This document shows, piece by piece, positions 55,965 to 64,000 of a stretch of DNA of 64,000 nucleotides. The first letter of the stretch is position 1; every line of letters begins with the position of its first letter. The stretch is from the NCBI GenBank assembly GCA_037043015.1, contig CM073322.1, positions 20,223,601-20,287,600 of the forward strand, given 5' to 3'. The translations under genes and the position numbers were made by a program. The notes beneath the pieces are model-generated. The model was not told the DNA's origin, searched no databases, and was given only the letters and a program-made list of their open reading frames with translations. Origin of the DNA: Bryum argenteum. Taxonomy: Eukaryota > Streptophyta > Bryopsida > Bryales > Bryaceae.

Positions 55965-57350
55965 ATTGGTTTTTGTTGAATTTTGACATTAAAGGCCAAA
56001 TATTGCTAAATCGCCATTCAAAAGCAACAATGTATTTCAAGAACCGTTTAGAAATTTTTGCCTTTCGACAAAATATTCCAAAATAACCCTTCAAAAACAG
56101 AAATGTTTAAGATCCGGCGTTCGGAAGTATTGCCGTTTAACGAGGTTCAATAGTCGAGAACCATAAAAAAGTGTAGTAGTATGAAATTTTTGGTCATATT
56201 ACTAAAATCAAGGAATATTAAATAGGACTTGCGTAATAATAAAAAATCCGTATCATTCAAGAGGTATTAGTATTTTTTTTATTTGAGTTCAAAATATGCT
56301 TGTAAAATGACACATCCTAGAACGCGGCCAAAATGACATTTCACACCTTTGGAAATGGCGCAAGAAATATTGCCATTTTAGAGGTCCTTCAAGTATTTTT
56401 AGGCAATAATTCATTTTTCTAATGAGTGTTATAGATGAAAAAAAAGGAAAGCTATTAAGATCTCAATTGTATAAACTTGTTATGGACTTCTTATAGATCA
56501 TGTGGACTAAAACTTGACTCATGGGACCTCATAGATTGCAAGATCATACAAAACAAGCTACAAAATACCATTATTTTTTCTTTAAAGTGAAAATACCATC
56601 AACGTGAAATTTGTAAATAAAAAATTACCATGTAGATATTTGTGCATTTCCATCTCAAATACACTCTTGTATCAAAATTTTCATCAAAATATCTTGGCTC
56701 ATATACCAAGTAGCCTTGCAATGGTGAAAACTGCCCAAAAATTCATGAAACAAAAATAGTTCAAAACAACACCCCTTGCACATATCTAAGCCTTATTTTG
56801 AGTATACCTCGGATCGAGTTAATGTTTTTACCACTAATAATAGACTATTATCCATCCCAAAAAATGAAGTCAAAATTTAATAGTAGATGAAGAAGATATA
56901 GCTCTTCAAAATCATCTATTTTCTCACTTTTTTCATTGTAGAACATCCTTTAAAATCCAATACTAAAGTTCTCCAGATCAAAAAGACTTTCAACTCCAAA
57001 GTTTTTGGGATGCACCTAAAAATCAAACTTGTGTGAATTTTTTCATAAAGAGCTATATATTTTTGTCATTCACATAATTGGCTTGCAATAATTGAAAACC
57101 CAAAAACAAAATATGCCTTTATTGGATTGTCTACTATATTATATGGGTCCCAAATGTTTACCATACAAAGTAGACGTGATTTATGACCCAACCGAAGTTA
57201 TATTGTTAAAAACGGGATCCCGATGAAGAAGTAATGGCTCTTCAGAGTTTCTACCCTTCATTCAAAATGTCATTTTTTGACACTTGAGACATTTAGGGGT
57301 CACTGGAACTGAGGTGAGGTCAGTAGTATGTCCTCAAAGTTCTTTTTTTT
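55130..57350. repeat. Composite repeat, copy 2 (blocks B and C)
   Basis: 55130-55720 matches block B at 48725-49330. 55890-57350 (block C) matches 59640-60180 and 61840-63215. C ends here with CATTTAGGGG, the diverged relative of the CGTTTAGGGG-TTAA end at 63191-63204. A run of 33 A (55931-55963) lies in block C. Non-coding. Confidence 0.65.
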
Positions 57351-57599
57351 CTTTACTAGGTCAATAAAGACATAGATTGTCTTTTTGTTATATTTTTCAT
57401 AATGCCTAAAATGAATCCAAACTCATCACTTACCCACAAAGCTTTAGCTATTAGAATTTGAAAGGGCACTTGAGAAGTATTCATTACATTTAAGATTTAT
57501 AAACAAAAATGCAATCTAGTAAAAATTTGATGAGCAATTATAGAGACTATGTCCCAAAATGTCAGTAAAGCACCTGGAATGCGGGCCGCAAATCACAGC

Positions 57600-57850
57600 C
57601 TAAAAACTGGAGAGGAGGAGGTATGGGAGGGTCTAGATGGAGAGGTCTTGGGGCGGGGGGTCTTGGGGTCTTCGGGCAGGGTCTTTGGACGGGGATCTTA
57701 GGATCAGGGGGTCTTGGGAGGGGGGGTCTTGAGTCAAGGGGTCTTGGGTCAAGGGGTCTTGGGAGCAGGGGGTCTTGGGTCAAGGGGTCTTGGGAGCAGG
57801 GGGTCTTGCGGGCAGGGGGGCAGGGGGTCTTCAGGGAGCGGATTTATCCC
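57600..57850 (+). repeat. G-rich minisatellite (GGGGTCTTGGG units)
   Basis: Repeats of about 16-18 bp built on CAAGGGGTCTTGGG and AGCAGGGGGTCTTG. Strong G/C strand asymmetry and many G3-5 runs make G-quadruplexes plausible. The Gly-rich ORF across it is an artefact of the repeat. Confidence 0.85.
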
Positions 57851-57946
57851 ATATCATTTGTAGTCGCTTCCTCCCCTGAGCAAGTACAAGAGGGTTGGGG
57901 CTAGCTTGAAGGAATGAAACTCTAAGACATAAAGTGCAGTTATGGG

Positions 57947-58058
57947 TCCATGTGGCACCCCCTTAAGGGAGTCCATGTGGCACCCCCTTAAGGGAGTCCA
58001 TGTGGCACCCCCTTAAGGGAGTCCATGTGGCACCCCCTTAAGGGAGTCCATGTGGCAT
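57947..58058. repeat. 25 bp tandem repeat, 4.5 copies, with CCCTTAAGGG palindrome
   Basis: Units TCCATGTGGCACCCCCTTAA followed by GGGAG start at 57947, 57972, 57997, 58022 and (partial) 58047, and read as identical. Each full unit carries CCCTTAAGGG. Confidence 0.92.
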
Positions 58059-58349
58059 GAGAGGACCTAGATTAATTAATGCTGCTGGTCACTATGTCCC
58101 AAAATGTCGCTCAAGCCCTTAGAATGGGGGCCGCATGAGAAGAGGGGTTATGGAGTTTTTAGAGGTGCTTTCGAAGATATGAACATAACTACATTTGATA
58201 ATTGGTATGTAATTCAAAATTTTATAAAAGAATTTTTTTTGCATAGTTTAGTTTTATAAACCTTAGCTTCTAGACGGTTAGAATCATTATCTCATCTCCA
58301 CTATTGCTTTATAAGCATATTCTAGATAGTGGCATGGGCACTACCTTAT

Positions 58350-60180
58350 AATTTTGCAAATGGGTTCTTTAGATGTGCTTGTTTGTAACTACCGAGTTGG
58401 TCATGGAACCAATGAAAATGAGTTTTGTGGCTCTCCTACCTCATCCTTCTTCTACATAGCACATGAAATGAGATTTAAAGAATTGATAGAGGAATCATTG
58501 CCGGTCGTGCAAACAAGCACGGTCAAGAAGCCAACTCAATGTAAAATGATCACAACAACGAAGGAATGGCCAAATGAGACCTAAAAGATGACAATATAAA
58601 AGCCATGTCAAATTAGTCTAGACAAATGAGGGTTCACAAAAATTGGTAGAATCAACCTACAGGGGATAGAGGCAATGGCCAAATAAACTTGCGCGGGTTA
58701 GAGACAACAACCAAAATGTGCATGCGTGGGTTAAAAAGCAATGGCCATATCAATGTGAGCAGGTTAAAGGCAATGGCCAAATGCAATGGCCAAATTAACG
58801 TGCGTGGGTCAAAGGCAATGTCCAAATCAATGTGTGTGGGTTAAAGGCAATGGCCAAATGCAATGGCCAAATTAACGTGCGTGGGTCAAAGGCAATGTCC
58901 AAATCAATGTGTGTGGGTTAAAGGCAATGGCCAAATCAATGTACATGGGTTAAAGGCAATGACCAAATCAACGTTCGTGGGTTAGATGCAATGGCCAAAT
59001 AAACGTGCGCAAGTTAGAGGCAATGACCAAATGTGTGCGTCTTAGAGGCAATGACCAAACGTGTGCGTATTAGAGGCAATAGCGAACTGAGCCTATGCAG
59101 GTTCGAGAGAAGAACCAAATTAGCATGCACGAGTCAGAGGCAATGGCCAAATCGGTGTACGAGAGTTGGAGGGAATGGTCAAATGCGCGCGGGTTAAAGG
59201 CAAAATCAGCCTGCATGGTGTTCTAAACTAGTAGAATTAATAAAGTGATTAAGTGCCCAAAATTGTTTTAGGATAGGATCGGTGGTCAAATCAACCAAAA
59301 CTTTCACGGTAAATGATGAAGGACCAAATCAACCCAATTGCTAGAGTAAAGAATTCTAACTTGTAGCACAAATAAGCACAATTAATAAGCCAACTTACTT
59401 GGTAAAAAATCACGTTAAAGAAGCAATGGTACTAGCGCATACAATTACAATGGCTAAGCCAAATCAGACCAGAATACTAAGTGTAAAGAAGTTCAAGTTC
59501 TACTAGGGCATTGACTTTGAAAAACAAGCAAAGCCAAACATGCTAAGTATTATATCAAAGAAGCAATGCGAATTTAAAGGGTAATTGAAGTAAACCTCAA
59601 ATTCTTTAAAATGGCATTGTTACGGTAAAATGGTGGATTTTGGGTGCATAAAATTTAAAAAATAATATTGGTTTTCGTCAAATTTTGACATCAAAGGGCA
59701 ATTATTTGTACAGTGCCATTCGGAGCTATTGAAAAATATTTGCCTCTTGACAAAATATTCCTCAATGGCCGTTCAAAATCATAAACGTTTGTGAATAGGC
59801 GTTTGGAAGTATTCCTCTTTAACCAGGTTCAAAAGCAAAACCATAAAAAAGTGTAATATTATGGAATTTTTGGTGATATGATGGAAATCAAGCAATATTA
59901 CGAAGGCCTTGCGTAACATAAAAAAACCGTGCCACTTCAGAGGCATAGATATTTTTGAATGACACATTCTAGAACATGGCCAAAATAACACATCAAGGCT
60001 TTGACAAAAGAGCACAAGGACTACTATCATTTTAACCCCCTTGGAGTATTTTTACGCAAGAACTCATTTCTCTAAAAAGTGTCATAGATGAAAAAAAATA
60101 TAGACTATTTAGATCTCAATTGTATAAACTTGTAGTAAACTTGTACTAAACTTGTTGTAGATCATGTGGATTAAAACTTG
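58350..60180. repeat. Composite repeat, copy 3 (blocks A and C)
   Basis: Block A (58400-59630) carries the AGGCAATGGCCAAA minisatellite (about 58670-59190), including a near-exact local duplication at 58766-58930. Block C follows from about 59640 and breaks off near 60180 against unrelated sequence. Non-coding. Confidence 0.7.
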
Positions 60181-60546
60181 TTGAAGCCCCCAAAGTCAAT
60201 TTTGGAACTTTTAGATAGTAAAATGTAGCCAAAACCCCATTTTATCACAGGGACTCCACAGGAGGTTTGGCATACCACGTGCACCAACGAGATATTATCC
60301 TAGGGGGTATTTTGACAACCAAGATGAATTTATTGGTCCCTATCTTCACATAATCTTCAATTTATGGTTTTTCTTTGCTTTGTATATTTACTTAGAATTC
60401 TAAAATGAGGGTAATTTTTTAGACCCTTACTTTGTTATAAGAGAAAATTGGGGTTAGGAAATAATAATTGTTGACAGTTACATGCAAATTTCATCCATCC
60501 AAGCAGGTCCACAATGCAATAATTGACCCTCAAAATATATCCTATG

Positions 60547-60551
<5 letters not shown>

Positions 60552-60604
<53 letters not shown>
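60552..60604. repeat. (TA)n microsatellite
   Basis: About 26 uninterrupted AT/TA dinucleotides, just before block A of copy 4. Confidence 0.95.
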
Positions 60605-60608
<4 letters not shown>

Positions 60609-60609
60609 G

Positions 60610-63200
60610 GTAGTGGCACATTTGGTAATGGCAAAAAGATGACATCATTGTATGATTGTATCAGTGTATTTCCTGCAAAGGTAGAGTAATACACGTTGAA
60701 ATAAGGATGCCATGTACCTGCAAAGAACCGAATGCTTGTGTTACTCACTAGATCTCAGATAAAGTTTTGATCTATATACTCAACGTTCTCATTTGCACTC
60801 AACAATGCGTGACAAGTTTTGTGGCTCTCCGAACCCATCCTTCTACATAATACATGAAATAAGATTTAAAGAATTAATAAACGAATCATTGCTGGTAGTG
60901 TAAACAAGCATAAACAAAAAGTCAACCCAGTGTGAAATGATCTCACAATTAAGAAGAAATAGCCACATGAAATCTAAAAAATCACAATATAAAAGCAATG
61001 TCAAATCAAGTCGAGAGAAATCACACTTGAAAATTGGCCAAATCAACCTGCAGGGGATAGAGGCAATATCCAAATCATCTTGTGTAGGTTGAAGGGAATG
61101 ACTAAATAAACCTATGCTGACTGAACCAAATCAGCACATGTGGGCTAGAGGCAATGACCAAATCAATGTGCACGAGTTAGAGGCAATGACCACACGTCTA
61201 CGCGTTAGAGCATTGACAAAGTCAACCTAACGCCAAGGATTAGAACCAAAGTAGTGTGCGCTGGTTGGAGGCAATGGCCAAACATGTGTGGCTTAAAGGC
61301 AATGGCCAAACATGTGTGGCTTAAAGGCAATGGCCAAACGTGTGTGGGTTAAAGGCAATGACCAATCATGCGAAGGTTGAAGGGAGAGGCCAAACGTGCG
61401 CCAGTCAAAGGCAATGGCCAAATGCACGCAGGTTAAAGGCAATGGCCAAATAAGCGTAAGAAAGGATTACGGTTGGAAAGCAATGTCCAAATCACCTATA
61501 ATGGTGACGGTATAGAAACAATGGCCTATTCAACTCAAAAGTATCATGGTATGAAAACAATGACCACATAAGTCATGAATGATCATAGAATAGAAACAAT
61601 GACTTAAAGAGCACAAAATTATCATAGTAAAGGAGCAATGGTCAAATCAACTTAATTGGCTAAACTAGAAAATGCTAGTTGATGTTGCAAACTAGTAGAA
61701 TTAATAATTAAGTGATTAAGTGAGCAAAATGATTAGGCTATAGAATCAATGGCCAAATCAACCTAAATGATTACGGTAAATAAAGAATGGCCAAATCAAC
61801 CCAACCGCTAGGGTAAAGGATCCAACCTCGTAGCACCGTTGTAGGGTGCTTTAATTGTAAAAAAATAACATTGGTTTCTGTTGTATTTTGAACTTAAAGG
61901 CCAAATATTTCTAAGCTGCTATTAAAAAACAAATTTTGCTTTCAAGAGTCGTTTAGAGATATTTGCCTTCCGACGACATATTCCTCACTGGCTGTTCAAA
62001 AAGAGAAATATTTATGAACAGGCATTCAGAAGTATTGCCCTTTAACTGGGTTCGAAAGTCAAAAGCCATAAAAAAGTGTAATATTACGGAGTTTTTGGTC
62101 ATACTACACAAATCGAGCAATATTAGGAAGGACTTGCGTAATATTTTTAAAAAATTATGCCATTCTAGAGGCATAAATATACTTTAATTTGACTTCAAAA
62201 ATATGCTTGTAAAATGACACGTTCTAGAACGCGGCCAACATGACACATGAGGGCTTTTGCAAAATGGCACAAGGAATACTAAAAAGTGTCACAAATGAAC
62301 AAAAAGATAAAGTATTTATTCCCAATCTTATAAACTTGGAATAGACTTGTTATAGATTATGTGGACTAAAACTTGACTCATGGAACCTCATAGATTGCAA
62401 GATCATAGCATATTGGTGCACAAAACCAGCTACAAATACCATCATTTTCTCCTTAAAGTGAAAATACTATCAACATGAAATTTGTAAATAAATAAAGGAA
62501 TTACCAACTAGAAATTTGTTCATTTTCATCTTAAATGCACTCTTGTACCAAAAAATTCATCAAAAGAATACCTTGGGTCAAATAGTAGTCTTGCAATGGT
62601 GAAAAGTGGCAAAAATGTTATAAACAAAAATAGACCAAAACAACACCCCTTGCACATATCTGAGCCTTATCTTGAATATACCCCGATCACATTAAGATTT
62701 TTACGACTAAAGATAGACCATAATCCATCCTTACAAATAAAGTCAGAATCTAACAGTGAATGAAGGAGATATATATCTTTAAAATCCATCCATTTTTTCA
62801 CTTTTTCACTGTAAAAACATCATCGAAAATTCAATACCAAAGTTATCCACATCAAACAACTTCCAACTACACAATTATTGGAATGCACCTAAACATCAAA
62901 CTTATGTGAATGTGAACTTAATTTAATGAGGAACTACTTTTGTTTTCACATAATTAGCTTTTAATGGTATAACATGCCAAATGTTTGAAAACCAAAAACA
63001 AAAGCTGCCTTCACTATATTGCATGCCATTTATTCATACTTATTATATAGGTTAAAACTTCTACCACACAAAATAGACTCGATTTGTAACCCAATTTAAC
63101 TATATCGTCTAAACGGAGTCCGCATAAAGAAATTATGACTCTTCAAAGTTTATGCCCTTCATTCAAAATGTTGTTTTTCGACACTAGGGACGTTTAGGGG
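60610..63200. repeat. Composite repeat, copy 4 (blocks A and C), TTAA at right end
   Basis: Block A 60610-61840 with a shorter minisatellite (about 61140-61460); block C 61840-63200. The right end reads CGTTTAGGGG followed by TTAA (63201-63204), like the ends of the TTAA elements. No coding domain is visible. Confidence 0.7.
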
Positions 63201-63204
63201 TTAA

Positions 63205-64000
63205 CAGAATTGTGGTTGGTAGCATGTCCACAAAGATATATTATTTTTGTAGGCATGAACTTGAGTGCAAGGAGTGTAGTTTTGGACTATTTTTCCTTTG
63301 TAAAAGTTTTGGCAAGAAGACCGTTGCAAGGCCATTATTTGAGCCATGAACTTCTTTTGGTACAAGGGTGTTATTTAGATGAAGGTGGACAACTTTTTAT
63401 GTGGTGAATTTTTCATTGCAATTGGTCAATTGGTAGCATTTCCACTTCAAAGTGAAAATGATGAGATTTTGCAGTTTGGTTTATGTACTAATACATTACG
63501 ATCTCACAATCTATGAGGCTTTATGACTAAAATTTTGGTCCACATGACCTACAATAAGTCTATTATAAGTCTGTAAGGTTGAGATCCAAATAACTCATCT
63601 TCATTTTTACCTATGACCAAAAAAAGAAATCAAAATTGAGTTTTTTGGCTAAAGATAATTAGGCGCGTAAAGGGTTAAGTGAATAAATTAAAGGAATTTA
63701 AAGATTTGATATTGTAAATACACTTGGTTATCACGTCATTGCTCAATGATTTCTTTACATAAACCTTCAGTCTAGTATGGGAAATAAATAATATGAATCC
63801 ATGTGCAAAGGGAAGTGAACTTGGATGGTATTTAACCTTACTTATATCAAGCTAATAAATTTTATGTCAATACCAAAATTACAATCAAAGTAGGATCAAA
63901 TAAGCATACAAGACATGATGACTTGATATGTTCACAAATGCTCAACTTGGAACTTATGCTATTTTGTAAATGATAAAGAGCTTTTTTTGCTTGGATATCT
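63205..64000. other. Inverted fragment of block C and unresolved flank
   Basis: 63480-63640 is the reverse complement of part of block C (the ctcatagattgcaagatc/tcatgtggactaaaa region). GGCGCGTAAAGGG followed by TTAA (63675-63678) looks like another TTAA-element end whose partner is not in the window. No gene is seen. Confidence 0.45.

Noticed and set aside
57623-57904. 93-codon Gly-rich ORF and its minus-strand Pro-rich counterpart
   Set aside because: Entirely explained by the G-rich minisatellite.
58670-59190. CRISPR-like repeat array
   Set aside because: Units are contiguous and degenerate with no regular unique spacers; this is a eukaryotic minisatellite.

Overview
The window looks like an intron-containing, gene-poor nuclear stretch from a non-seed land plant (bryophyte or lycophyte). 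The reasons are plant-type housekeeping genes with GT-AG introns (a Golgi GnTI, a SICKLE-like protein and CstF50) and a chromovirus whose Gag and chromodomain resemble the Tcn1-like group described from fungi, mosses and lycophytes. I cannot name the species.

Layout. 0-3.8 kb holds a fold-back element and small MITE-like repeats. 3.86-9.46 kb is a full-length chromovirus (Ty3/Gypsy) with apparently identical 301 bp LTRs and a 5 bp target duplication. 9.9-19.1 kb is a nested repeat field: a 406 bp Tourist-like fold-back MITE, two copies of a 225 bp MITE, several TTAA-flanked elements (one inserted into another) and a tRNA-derived SINE. 20.8-22.0 kb holds a three-exon gene with the IGT motif (LAZY/DRO1-like, tentative). 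25.3-26.8 kb encodes GnTI in two exons. 28.8-29.4 kb encodes a SICKLE-like protein. 31.0-34.7 kb (minus) is a complete 14-exon CstF50 gene, 434 codons by my splicing. 36-44 kb holds a truncated SINE, a CACTA-like MITE, another 225 bp MITE copy, and two Tc1/mariner-type elements joined at one shared TA. 44.4-45.8 kb (minus) is a broken, spliced gene resembling a DUF3504/Crypton-type tyrosine recombinase. 47-63 kb is mostly a large composite repeat with a degenerate minisatellite core, in several copies. Inside it, 50.5-52.5 kb (minus) is a decayed piggyBac transposase.

How it fits together. The host genes occupy only about 20-35 kb and are ordinary cell machinery: N-glycan processing, small-RNA/RNA metabolism and mRNA 3'-end formation. 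The rest is mobile DNA of at least seven types. The most notable thread is a piggyBac system: a recognisable, inactive transposase plus non-autonomous elements with CCCYTAAA-type termini and TTAA target duplications. One insertion has an empty site that can be checked inside the window. The chromovirus carries a textbook -1 frameshift signal between gag and pol and a probable self-priming primer site, yet this copy has a second pol frameshift and an altered RNase H residue.
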